A DNA stretch of 12,215 nt from Clostridium sp. CAG:389 (lineage in GTDB: Bacteria; Bacillota; Clostridia; TANB77; CAG-508). The translations under genes and the position numbers were made by a program. Under the pieces are notes generated by a model. The model ran no database searches, was not told the DNA's origin, and was given only the letters and a program-made list of their open reading frames with translations. The stretch is from positions 1-12,215 of the forward strand of contig FR901934.1 in the NCBI GenBank assembly GCA_000438255.1. The letters are read 5' to 3'. Below are positions 1 through 5,646 of this stretch, in pieces (position 1 is the first letter of the stretch; each line of letters begins with the position of its first letter).

Positions 1-202
1 TCTCATCTTCATATTCATTTAATCTTTGACCTTGCTCTGCCTCTGCCTTTTCTGTTGCGTTTTGAGCTGTTTTTGCATTTTTAAACAATCCTTGGTTTGT
101 TAGCGCTGATATTGATATTCCCGCTAATATTAACAAGATTATGATTGTTATCACTAATGCAATTAATGTTATTCCTTTTTCTCTATTTATTTTCTTTTTC
201 AT
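1..202 (-). CDS. Prepilin-like surface/secreted protein, N-terminal part (cut by window edge)
   Basis: The 67 visible residues begin MKKKINREKG and continue with ITLIALVITI and a hydrophobic stretch to about residue 33, which is a class III (type IV prepilin-like) signal: short basic leader, Gly at position 10, then an alpha-helical membrane stem. Such proteins are processed by a prepilin peptidase after the Gly and assemble into, or are held in, the envelope. The Glu usually found at position +5 of the mature pilin is absent (Ala there), as is common in a clostridial group of large surface proteins with this leader. After the stem, residues 40-67 are charged and Ala/Glu-rich, probably helical. 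The start is fixed by GGAGGAG at 208-214. The rest lies beyond base 1, so the C-terminal domain is unknown; the protein at the other end of the window (11652-12215) shows the kind of C-terminus often joined to this leader (family recollection). Confidence 0.8.
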   Translation of the reverse strand, partial: MKKKINREKGITLIALVITIIILLILAGISISALTNQGLFKNAKTAQNATEKAEAEQGQRLNEYEDE

Positions 203-228
203 TTGATCTCCTCCATTTTATTTGTACT

Positions 229-262
229 GTAAAGTAATCTATGAAAAAATAGATTTCTTTAC
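229..262. other. Hairpin upstream of the prepilin-like gene
   Basis: Arms 229-242 and 249-262 pair over 14 bp with one mismatch around a 6-nt loop. On the plus strand the hairpin is followed by a T-rich run, so it could end transcripts coming from the left; on the minus strand it lies just before the ribosome binding site of the prepilin-like gene and has no T-tract, so it could instead protect or regulate that mRNA. Function is inferred only from position. Confidence 0.4.
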
Positions 263-294
263 TTTTATTTTTTCAACACAAATAGATAGCAACA

Positions 295-429
295 TTAACT
301 AGTATCAAATTCTGATACTAGCACAATGTCCCTATCTTTTATTTTTTTATTTATATTTATTCTATTCTCTAAATTACCTGTGTGTGTGTGTGTGTGTGTG
401 TGTACTCCTGCAACGGTTTTAGCCATCAT
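295..429 (-). CDS. Possible 44-aa small protein containing a (HT)n tract
   Basis: This short ORF has what a real gene needs: a promoter at 474-502, a GAGGAG ribosome binding site at 439-444, nine bases of spacing and an ATG (a second ATG follows directly). The product runs MMAKTVAGV, then His-Thr repeats encoded by the microsatellite at 379-403, then a charged tail NLENRININKKIKDRDI and a short end VLVSEFDTS. I do not recognise it. Because the repeat unit is two bases, each gain or loss of a unit changes the frame, so the peptide after the repeat would switch; this is the architecture of a phase-variable gene, but also of a chance ORF. An upstream in-frame ATG at 507 exists but lies before the promoter -10 and has no ribosome binding site. 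The final codons overlap a 9-bp palindrome (299-321). It sits between the intron relic and the prepilin-like gene on the same strand, 92 bp before the latter. Confidence 0.4.
   Translation of the reverse strand: MMAKTVAGVHTHTHTHTGNLENRININKKIKDRDIVLVSEFDTS
299..321. repeat. 9-bp palindrome at the end of the small ORF
   Basis: CTAGTATCA at 299-307 and TGATACTAG at 313-321 are perfect inverted repeats around a 5-nt loop. No T-tract follows on either strand, so it is not a standard intrinsic terminator; it could be an operator for the downstream prepilin-like gene or a stability hairpin. Confidence 0.45.
379..403. repeat. (TG)12 dinucleotide microsatellite
   Basis: Twelve uninterrupted TG units plus one T. 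Perfect dinucleotide runs of this length are rare in bacterial genomes and slip easily in replication. It lies inside the putative small ORF 295-429 and downstream of its promoter, so slippage would alter reading frame, not promoter spacing. Confidence 0.95.
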
Positions 430-473
430 AACAATATACTCCTCTTCTTTTGTTTCACTTAAAATTTGACTAT

Positions 474-502
474 ATATTATCATAAAAAAATTTTTTTGAC
501 AA
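474..502 (-). promoter_or_regulatory. Sigma-A type promoter for the small ORF at 295-429
   Basis: TTGTCA (-35, 497-502), 17-bp spacer, TAATAT (-10, 474-479) preceded by TG one base upstream (extended -10). The expected transcript start is near 467, about 25 bases before the GAGGAG site. Confidence 0.6.
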
Positions 503-505
503 TAC

Positions 506-534
506 AAATTGCAGTTTTTTATAAATTGCAGTTT
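506..534. repeat. Tandem direct repeat upstream of the promoter (operator-like)
   Basis: The 12-mer AAATTGCAGTTT occurs at 506-517 and 523-534, 17 bp start to start. On the minus strand both lie directly upstream of the -35 box at 497-502, a usual place for an activator or repressor dimer. The binding protein is unknown. Confidence 0.45.
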
Positions 535-562
535 CTATAAAACACTATTTTCTTCATATATA

Positions 563-950
563 TTCGAGTAGAAGATAACACTTCGTGTGTTTCTCCCCTC
601 TCGTACCACCATTCAAGCGGTTCTCGCAAGTGGCAGTTCAATTTATATTTCAATATGAACTTTTTGATATTAGTCTAATAGAAATTTGCATGCTTTATTA
701 AGATTTTCTTTGTCTAAGATTTTCAGAAAAAATTTTCCTACTATGGTATCTGCTGACTTCTTGTAATAAAACTTTTTCGACCATATTTCACTTTTGTGTA
801 CTCCTCGTCGTTTTCTTCATTACTCTATGTTCACAAGACCTCACGGGGTAAGTCGTTTAATTTTCCTCTTTTACTTACATAATTTACTCAATAAGATTAC
901 GCATAACTTTTGTACTTTCACCGATTAACTAAACAACATGCCCGTCGCAC
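563..950 (-). mobile_element. Shrunken, ORF-less class C-like group II intron
   Basis: Read on the minus strand, the segment opens with GTGCGACGGGCATG at 950, has the conserved pieces TTACCCCGTGAGGTCT (851-836) and AGAAGTCAGCAGATACCATA (761-742), and closes with domains V and VI. As I recall it, the Oceanobacillus iheyensis class C intron has matching blocks in the same order. Domain V (about 605-640): ACTGCCA pairs with TGGTGGT (with G-U pairs), then a 2-nt bulge and an upper GCG/CGC stem. Domain VI (571-596): two helices GGAGA/UCUUC and AACAC/GUGUU with an unpaired A at 576 as branch-point candidate, then CTACTCGA at the 3' end. Domain I is only about 100 nt against roughly 265 nt in the Oceanobacillus intron, so most of the exon-binding arms are gone. 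The triad reads UGC (635-633) where class C introns usually have CGC. The exact 3' end is uncertain by a few bases. It is probably a dead relic. Confidence 0.75.
670..735 (-). pseudogene. Remnant of the intron-encoded reverse transcriptase N-terminus
   Basis: In the expected domain IV position the minus strand reads, with no ATG, KFFLKILDKENLNKACKFLLD and then a stop. ILxxENLNKAxK is the typical beginning of group II intron reverse transcriptases. About 20 residues survive and the sequence then passes directly to domain V, so the whole polymerase and maturase part has been deleted. The match is from family memory and is short. Confidence 0.5.
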
Positions 951-953
951 TAC

Positions 954-983
954 AAAAAAACGTTAGATAACTCTAACGTTTTT
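954..983 (-). terminator. Intrinsic terminator of the infC-rpmI-rplT operon
   Basis: AAAAACGTTAGA and TCTAACGTTTTT form a 12-bp stem around a 4-nt loop, with seven Ts on the minus strand, seven bases after the rplT stop codon. It is symmetrical enough to work on both strands. The group II intron relic begins three bases after the T-tract, the usual insertion place of class C introns. Confidence 0.92.
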
Positions 984-989
984 ATTATT

Positions 990-1340
990 CTATGCATTTT
1001 TTGCTATTTCAGCTATTTCTGTAAATGCTTTTGGATCACTTACAGCTATTTCTGCTAACATTTTTCTGTTTATTGTAACATTAGCTTTTTTAAGTCCAGC
1101 AATCATTTTGCTGTATGTTGTTCCATTCATTCTTGCAGCAGCATTAATTCTTGTTATCCATAATTTTCTGAAATCACTTTTCTTATCTTTTCTTCCTACA
1201 TAAGCATATGATAAAGATTTCATTACTGCTTGATTTGCATTTCTGAATCTATAATGTTTTGCTCCAAAATATCCTTTTGCTTGTTTTAATATTTTTTTAT
1301 GTCTTGCTCTTGTTGTTCTAGCTGTTTTTACTCTTGCCAT
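990..1340 (-). CDS. rplT: 50S ribosomal protein L20
   Basis: The 116-residue product opens MARVKTARTTRARHKKILKQ and has the Lys/Arg-rich extended N-terminus that threads through 23S rRNA, followed by the conserved globular part with RKLWITRINAAAR near residues 59-71. Length and sequence are typical for the family. L20 is needed early in assembly of the large subunit and in Firmicutes also binds the leader of its own operon to cause premature termination. It is the last gene of infC-rpmI-rplT, 68 bp after rpmI, and is closed by the terminator at 954-983. The start has a GAGG ribosome binding site close upstream. Nothing is unusual in the protein. Confidence 0.98.
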   Translation of the reverse strand: MARVKTARTTRARHKKILKQAKGYFGAKHYRFRNANQAVMKSLSYAYVGRKDKKSDFRKLWITRINAAARMNGTTYSKMIAGLKKANVTINRKMLAEIAVSDPKAFTEIAEIAKNA

Positions 1341-1408
1341 TTTTATTTCCTCACTTTCTTTTCGTCTATTAAATCTTTTTTGTTAATTACAAATTTAAAA
1401 ATTAAATA

Positions 1409-1612
1409 CTATCCACCATATGGTAATAATTTTTTAATTGTGTTTTCACATGTTTTGCTTGCATAAGCATTTTGAACTTTTCCAGATTTCTTTTGTCTTT
1501 TTGTTTTATTTGCTAATAAGTGTCTTCTGTTTGATTTTGTTCTTTTAATTTTTCCTGTTGCTGTTAATGAATATCTTTTTTTTGCAGCTTTGTTTGTTTT
1601 TAATTTTGCCAT
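1409..1612 (-). CDS. rpmI: 50S ribosomal protein L35
   Basis: This very basic 67-residue protein begins MAKLKTNKAAKKRY and contains the family signature around KIKRTKSNRRHLL and the C-terminal IKKLLPYG. It is a small component of the large ribosomal subunit. It sits between infC and rplT, the normal order, 48 bp after infC, with a strong GGGAGG ribosome binding site six bases before ATG. Its length matches bacterial L35 (about 64-67 residues). Confidence 0.98.
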   Translation of the reverse strand: MAKLKTNKAAKKRYSLTATGKIKRTKSNRRHLLANKTKRQKKSGKVQNAYASKTCENTIKKLLPYGG

Positions 1613-1660
1613 GGTATTTCCTCCCTTATATTTTTTACATAGTTTTTTATCTAAAGCGCT

Positions 1661-2170
1661 TTACGCTTTTTTAGCTAAAATTGTAAACATATTTCTACCT
1701 TCTAATTTTGGTTGTTTTTCAACGGTAGCAATATCTTCTAATTTTTCTATGAAGTTATTTAAAACAATTTCTCCTGCTTTTGAGTTATTTACTTCTCTTC
1801 CTCTGAATCTTACTGTTATTTTAACTTTGTTTCCATCTGTTAAAAATTTTCTTGCATTTTTTGCTTTGAATTCAAAGTCATGTTCCTCTATATTTGGAGT
1901 TACTCTCAATTCTTTAACTTCTAAGCTTTTTTGTTTTTTCTTAGCTTCTTTTTCTTTTTTAGCTTGTTCAAATTTATATTTTCCATAGTTCATTATTTTA
2001 CAAACTACTGGCTTTGAGTTTGGTGAAACTAATACTAAATCCAAATTACTTTCTGCTGCTTTATCTAAGGCTTCTCTTATTGATACAACTCCTAATTTTT
2101 CACCCTCTGCTCCTATTAATTGAACTTCTTTTTCTCTTATTTGACCATTGATTGGTAATTCTTGTTTTAT
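1661..2170 (-). CDS. infC: Translation initiation factor IF-3, starting at an AUA codon
   Basis: IF-3 binds the 30S subunit, checks the start codon and initiator tRNA, and keeps subunits apart. The 169-residue product has the N-domain (INGQIREKEVQLIG, then LGVVSIREALDKA) and, after a Lys-rich helical linker near residues 70-90, the C-domain (ELRVTPNIEEHDFEFKAKNA, then KVKITVRFRGRE). The start is set by GGAGGT at 2179-2184: the only in-frame codon at proper distance (8 nt) is ATA at 2168-2170. An ATG at 2213-2215 in the same frame would put the ribosome binding site and the leader terminator inside the gene and add 15 residues not seen in the family. Rare AUU/AUC/AUA starts are known for infC and let IF-3 limit its own synthesis; here that control would add to the leader attenuator. 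Confidence 0.95.
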   Translation of the reverse strand: MKQELPINGQIREKEVQLIGAEGEKLGVVSIREALDKAAESNLDLVLVSPNSKPVVCKIMNYGKYKFEQAKKEKEAKKKQKSLEVKELRVTPNIEEHDFEFKAKNARKFLTDGNKVKITVRFRGREVNNSKAGEIVLNNFIEKLEDIATVEKQPKLEGRNMFTILAKKA

Positions 2171-2185
2171 ATTAAAACACCTCCA

Positions 2186-2318
2186 TAAAAAAAATTGACT
2201 TATGTTACAAGTCAATCAATACACAAAATAACTTTAAAGTTTCCTTTAAAATTAATTTATATTTCTAACCTTTTGTTTATATACTAAGGTGAGAAGTTAT
2301 TGCTTCTTCTTGTAACCA
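2186..2318 (-). promoter_or_regulatory. L20-type leader with antiterminator/terminator switch
   Basis: The untranslated leader between the promoter and infC starts with GTTACAAG (2316-2309), then AGAAGC...CTTCTCACC, a sequence often found before infC in Firmicutes. Near its end CTTGTAAC (2211-2204) is a perfect 8-bp complement of the first block and overlaps the stem and loop of the terminator at 2187-2216. Pairing of the two blocks (antiterminator) and the terminator stem exclude each other. In B. subtilis, L20 binds the leader of this operon and promotes termination; the same is inferred here from position and sequence. Confidence 0.82.
2187..2216 (-). terminator. Leader attenuator terminator before infC
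   Basis: ATTGACTT and AAGTCAAT (2194-2201, 2209-2216) form an 8-bp stem around a 7-nt loop, with eight Ts on the minus strand at 2194-2187. It ends three bases before the infC ribosome binding site, so it must be read through for expression. Confidence 0.88.
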
Positions 2319-2365
2319 TAAATTATTATACCATAAATTTCTTATTTGTCAAGAAATTTATGGTA
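2315..2365. repeat. Inverted repeat spanning the infC promoter
   Basis: TACCATAAATTTCTT (2329-2343) and its exact complement (2351-2365) form a 15-bp inverted repeat with a 7-nt loop that includes the -35 box and spacer. The sub-motif ACCATAAATT occurs three times: 2315-2324, 2330-2339 and inverted at 2355-2364. It may be a regulator binding region, or a hairpin ending the xerD transcript, although no T-tract follows. Confidence 0.7.
2325..2352 (-). promoter_or_regulatory. Strong sigma-A promoter of infC-rpmI-rplT
   Basis: A perfect TTGACA... context: TTGACA at 2352-2347, 16-bp spacer, TATAAT at 2330-2325, with TG one base before the -10 (extended -10). Transcription should begin near 2318, exactly where the leader structure begins. 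Confidence 0.92.
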
Positions 2366-2408
2366 ATTATTTTAACTTTTCGGATTTTTTGGATTTTTTG
2401 AATTTATT

Positions 2409-3290
2409 TTATGCTCTTGGATGAGCTTTTTGATAAATATTTTTTATTCCTTCATCTTGGAATTGCATATAAACCTGTGTTGAAGAAATATCAGAATGTC
2501 CAAGCATTGTTTGAATTGATTTCAAATCTGCACCATTTTGTAATAAATGCGTTGCAAAAGAATGTCTCAAAACATGTGGTGTAATATCTTTTGTTATATG
2601 AGCTTGTTCTTTATAATATTTTATAATTTTCCAGAATCCTTGTCTTGTTAATCTTTGTCCATTAACATTTACAAATAATGCTTTTTCATTATCATCTTTT
2701 AATAAGATTCCTCTTGCATGGTCAGTATATTCTTTTAATGCTTTTAATGACATTTTTCCTAATGGAATAATTCTTTGTTTATTAGCTTTTCTACAATTTA
2801 CAAATCCCTCTTTAAAATCAATATCATCTATATCTAATGATATAATTTCTGTAACTCTCATTCCTGTGGCATATGCAAATTCAAGCATAGCTTTATCTCT
2901 AATTCCTTTTAAATCTACATCTTTTGGTTGATCTAATAATAACTCAACTTCTTTTGATGTCAAAACACATGGTGCTTTCTTTTCTACTTTTGGTGATTGT
3001 AAATTTTTTGTTGGATCTTTTTTTACCTTTCCTTTTTTTAATACATATTGGTAAAATGATCTTATTGATGCTATACATCTTGAAATAGTTGAAGGTTTCT
3101 TTCCTAATTCTTCTAAATATTCAATATAGTTTTGCATTACTTCTTCGTCAACTTTTGTATATGCTACTTCGCATCCTTCTATATATCTTCTGAATTGTTT
3201 TAAATCTCTTTTGTATGATTGTAATGTGTTGTTTGATAATTTTTTATCATTTTCTAAAAATTCGAAAAAAAGTTTTAATTGTTTTTCCAT
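2409..3290 (-). CDS. xerD: Site-specific tyrosine recombinase XerD
   Basis: XerD, with XerC, resolves chromosome dimers at dif during cell division; many clostridia use one or two such proteins. The 293 residues show the N-terminal SAM-like core-binding domain (about 1-85: FFEFLENDKKLSNNTLQSY) and the catalytic domain (about 105-290). Catalytic residues are visible: Arg145 in ATGMRVTE, Lys168 in the beta hairpin RKANK, His239 and Arg242 in HVLRHSFATH, His265 in LGHS, and the nucleophile Tyr274 in TQVYMQ. Length is normal (about 295). XerD rather than XerC or an integrase is favoured by the location next to spoIIM, as in B. subtilis, and by lack of phage or integron surroundings. The start has a GGGGTAGGG ribosome binding site. 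Confidence 0.93.
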   Translation of the reverse strand: MEKQLKLFFEFLENDKKLSNNTLQSYKRDLKQFRRYIEGCEVAYTKVDEEVMQNYIEYLEELGKKPSTISRCIASIRSFYQYVLKKGKVKKDPTKNLQSPKVEKKAPCVLTSKEVELLLDQPKDVDLKGIRDKAMLEFAYATGMRVTEIISLDIDDIDFKEGFVNCRKANKQRIIPLGKMSLKALKEYTDHARGILLKDDNEKALFVNVNGQRLTRQGFWKIIKYYKEQAHITKDITPHVLRHSFATHLLQNGADLKSIQTMLGHSDISSTQVYMQFQDEGIKNIYQKAHPRA

Positions 3291-3341
3291 GTTTCCCTAC
3301 CCCTATATTCAAAATATTTTATTTACATAAATTCTTTATAT

Positions 3342-3370
3342 GTTATATCAAACTATTTGGAAAAAGTAAA
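3342..3370 (-). promoter_or_regulatory. Probable promoter of xerD
   Basis: TTTACT (3370-3365), 17-bp spacer, TATAAC (3347-3342) with an upstream TG (extended -10). It lies between the end of the spoIIM reading frame and xerD, so xerD need not depend on readthrough from spoIIM. Confidence 0.5.
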
Positions 3371-3378
3371 TAGATTTT

Positions 3379-4018
3379 TCAAAAATATTTTACAATTTTT
3401 TTCAATATATTTGTTGAAATTAGTATTTCAATTATTGCGGCTATACATAAAACTCCTAACATAATACTAGAAAATATAGTATGTCGAAGTACTTCTACTT
3501 TTATATTATCTTTATTTCTATCTTTGACTATTGATTTATATAATTTAAATCCGACTTACTCCTATGGCTATTATTGCAGGAATAAATATTATGTTTTGTA
3601 GTACCAGCGTTGTTAATACAAATATTATACCTTTTCCAGCTCCCATTATTGTTATTATTGATGCAATTGAATATCCTAAGCAAAAGCCTCTATATAATAT
3701 TATTCCAAATACTATTGGTATTCCTATTACTGTTGTTCCAAAAAACCATAGTGTTATTGCCAAAATTACGTTTTCTAAAATCGTTGTTTTTAAGATTGAA
3801 TATGTTTCTAGTTTTTCTGTATTTTTCAGTTTTTCTGTAAAACTTTTTAAATATTCTGTTATTTCAGTCATTTGTGCTTCTTGTATATTATTTATAAACA
3901 TTACTCCTAAAAAAATTCCTACTAAAAATATTAAAGTTACTAATACATATTCTTTTTTATTGTTTATAACATGATTACATATTGCATCAATTATTCTTAA
4001 TCGTTTGTTTCTTTTCAT
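3379..4018 (-). pseudogene. spoIIM: Stage II sporulation protein M, frameshifted near residue 155
   Basis: SpoIIM is a membrane protein of the SpoIID-SpoIIM-SpoIIP complex that remodels peptidoglycan while the mother cell engulfs the forespore. The first frame (3545-4018) gives 157 residues: a basic N-terminus, a membrane helix (EYVLVTLIFLVGIFLGVMF), a soluble loop, then three further hydrophobic segments containing GTTVIGIPIVFGIILYRG and LQNIIFIPA. It stops after AIGVSRI, about 55 residues short of the family. Skipping one base near 3553 continues without interruption as GFKLYKSIVKDRNKDN, then RHTIFSSIMLGVLCIAAI (last membrane helix), ending at 3379. The joined protein has 212 residues, the expected length. 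It is therefore a recent mutation, a sequencing or assembly error, or less likely recoding. The start has a GGAGA site; the gene lies between an EndoQ-family gene and xerD. Confidence 0.88.
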
Positions 4019-4084
4019 TAAAAAATCTCCTTATTATCATACACTTTTATACATAATGTGTATTCAATAAAGAGTTTTTTAGAA

Positions 4085-5272
4085 CTATAAAATTTTTCCG
4101 TAATTTCCTCCACCACCGGATTGAACTTTTGCCTGTCCAGTTCTAGCCTTTTCAATAGAATTAGCAACCTTTTCACCTGCTACCGCTTCTATATCATCTT
4201 TTGACAATCTATGTAATATATTCATCTCTGTCTCAAAATTATCTAACAACTTTTCAATTGTTTTGCCCCCAACACCTGGAATAAAACCAAGTGGAACTTG
4301 ATAAATATATGGAGGTCTATTTTCAGGGCTTTTAGTTTCTTTTTTATCTTTGATTAACTCAATTCTATCAAAAACCCCAAAAGTTACCTTGTTACTTCCG
4401 CAATATGGGCACACTTCAACTGGCTCTTTTGTTTCAATAGTTTGATTACAATTGTCACAATAAGTTCTATGATATTTTCCAAGTTTTGGATCTAATCCGT
4501 AATTTGCAATTATTTTTCTACCATCTTCATTTTTAAGAGCTTTGACAACTTCTTTAAAGGAAATATCTTCTACCTGCATTTTGTTGTATTCTCTTGCTAT
4601 TTTAGGTAATGAATGAGCATCTGAATTTGTAACAAATGTCTTATTTTCTAATTCTGATATTTCATCTGCTAAAAATGTATCTGAACTTAATCCTAATTCA
4701 ACAGCAAAAATTTTATCATATTTTTCTTTAAATATATTTTCTAGTCTATCTGTGCAATTTCCATAATAACTTTTGAATGGTGTAAATATATGCGCTGGTA
4801 TTAATATTCCATTATATTTTTCGACAATATCTATTAATTCATATCCTGATATATCTGACCTTTGCGTACTTAATGTTATATTTTTTATGTGATGGCTCAT
4901 TTCATTTGAAAATGCCTTTATATCCTCTAAATGTGGAAAGAAACATACATTGTGTGCTGCTCCACATTTTCCATTTCTTCCTTTTTCTGATGTTTCTACT
5001 TCACTTCCTAAAAGAATACATACTTTATCTTTGTAAATGATTCCTCCATCTTTTAGCTCATATGCATCTCCTGTTTTTAGAAAGTTCTCAATGTCTTCTA
5101 TTACATATGGTGATGCACAATCTATTATTCCTACTATGTTTATTCCTTTTCTGTCTGCACATTCTTTTGCTATGTTTGCAAAGTTTAAACTTCTTGCTGC
5201 TGTTATTTTTATTGGTTTTCCATTTTCTGATCTTCCTATGTGTACATGTAAATCGGCAAATACTTCGTACAT
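4085..5272 (-). CDS. Endonuclease Q family protein (PHP domain, zinc ribbon, HhH)
   Basis: EndoQ-type enzymes cut DNA 5' of deaminated bases such as uracil and hypoxanthine; the bacterial relatives (B. subtilis YqxK, TIGR00375) are less studied. The 395-residue product has the PHP metal-binding set: HVH (His9, His11), Asp51, Glu91/Glu93 in GSEVETSE, His107 in GAAHNV, His161 in PAHIF, and Asp218/His220 in TNSDAHS. Four cysteines at 272, 275, 288 and 291 (YCDNC, CPYC) form a zinc ribbon, and residues 329-345 (GFIPGVGGKTIEKLL) are a helix-hairpin-helix; a Gly/Gln-rich tail ends the protein. The start MYEVFADLHV is chosen because GAGGA lies seven bases upstream; an ATG 51 bases earlier adds an unlikely Lys-rich extension. 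It is 66 bp before spoIIM, a neighbourhood similar to B. subtilis. The substrate here is inferred from the family. Confidence 0.87.
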   Translation of the reverse strand: MYEVFADLHVHIGRSENGKPIKITAARSLNFANIAKECADRKGINIVGIIDCASPYVIEDIENFLKTGDAYELKDGGIIYKDKVCILLGSEVETSEKGRNGKCGAAHNVCFFPHLEDIKAFSNEMSHHIKNITLSTQRSDISGYELIDIVEKYNGILIPAHIFTPFKSYYGNCTDRLENIFKEKYDKIFAVELGLSSDTFLADEISELENKTFVTNSDAHSLPKIAREYNKMQVEDISFKEVVKALKNEDGRKIIANYGLDPKLGKYHRTYCDNCNQTIETKEPVEVCPYCGSNKVTFGVFDRIELIKDKKETKSPENRPPYIYQVPLGFIPGVGGKTIEKLLDNFETEMNILHRLSKDDIEAVAGEKVANSIEKARTGQAKVQSGGGGNYGKIL

Positions 5273-5313
5273 ATTTATTCCTCTTTTCTTTTTATTTTTA
5301 TACTGTAAAATTT

Positions 5314-5335
5314 TAGACGACATTTACGCCGTCTA
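5314..5335 (-). terminator. Weak hairpin between the unknown pair and the EndoQ gene
   Basis: TAGACGGC and GTCGTCTA (minus strand) form an 8-bp stem including one G-U pair around a 6-nt loop, just after the stop codon at 5338. Only a short mixed A/T run follows, so termination would be weak; partial readthrough into the EndoQ-family gene is likely. Confidence 0.4.
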
Positions 5336-5337
5336 TT

Positions 5338-5646
5338 TTATCTGAACATTTCTTCTGTTTCTTGTTTTTTTGAATTATCATTCATTACATATTCACCAGA
5401 TTGTTCTCTTTGTATTCCCATTTCTTGTAATACTTCAACTCCAAACATTGAATTATCATTTATATTTTGTTCTTTTCCTTGTTGCTTATTTTGTATTTTA
5501 TCTTTTATTGCTTTATTAGATATAGCTCGAAATCTTTCCAAAATCCCGCCATCAATTACTGTATCCATTGAATATTCTTCACATACTCTTTTTAAAGCAT
5601 AAAAAGGTTTCATTTTTACAGTTCCAACTTTTCCATTTGCTTCCAT
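5338..5646 (-). CDS. Unknown 102-aa protein, translationally coupled
   Basis: I do not recognise this protein. It starts MEANGKVGTVKMKPFYALKR, has a mixed middle (SMDTVIDGGILERFRAISNK) that looks folded and partly helical, and a Gln/Asn/Lys-rich, probably disordered second half. There is no signal peptide or membrane helix. Its ATG overlaps the stop of the upstream gene (TAATG) and has an AGGAGGT ribosome binding site inside that gene, so both are made together and probably act in one process. The good ribosome binding site and coupling support a real gene. Confidence 0.7.
   Translation of the reverse strand: MEANGKVGTVKMKPFYALKRVCEEYSMDTVIDGGILERFRAISNKAIKDKIQNKQQGKEQNINDNSMFGVEVLQEMGIQREQSGEYVMNDNSKKQETEEMFR

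Noticed and set aside
506..534. CRISPR-like repeat
   Set aside because: Only two 12-bp copies with a 5-bp gap, no array and no cas genes.
1590..1988. Plus-strand ORF of 132 aa over infC/rpmI
   Set aside because: It is antisense to infC and lies over well-supported ribosomal genes; hydrophobic composition comes from the T-rich complement.
2171..2215. N-terminal extension of infC to the ATG at 2215
   Set aside because: It would place the ribosome binding site and the attenuator terminator inside the coding region and does not match the IF-3 family.
3545..3560. Programmed frameshifting in spoIIM
   Set aside because: No slippery heptamer or stimulatory structure was evident; mutation or sequence error is simpler, so it is listed as a pseudogene.
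3564..3974. Plus-strand ORFs (136 and 76 aa) opposite spoIIM
   Set aside because: Antisense shadow of a membrane protein gene, without ribosome binding site or promoter.
4019..4084. Sporulation sigma-factor promoter before spoIIM
   Set aside because: I looked for sigma-E-like boxes in this 66-bp gap and found no convincing match; only weak A/T boxes are present.
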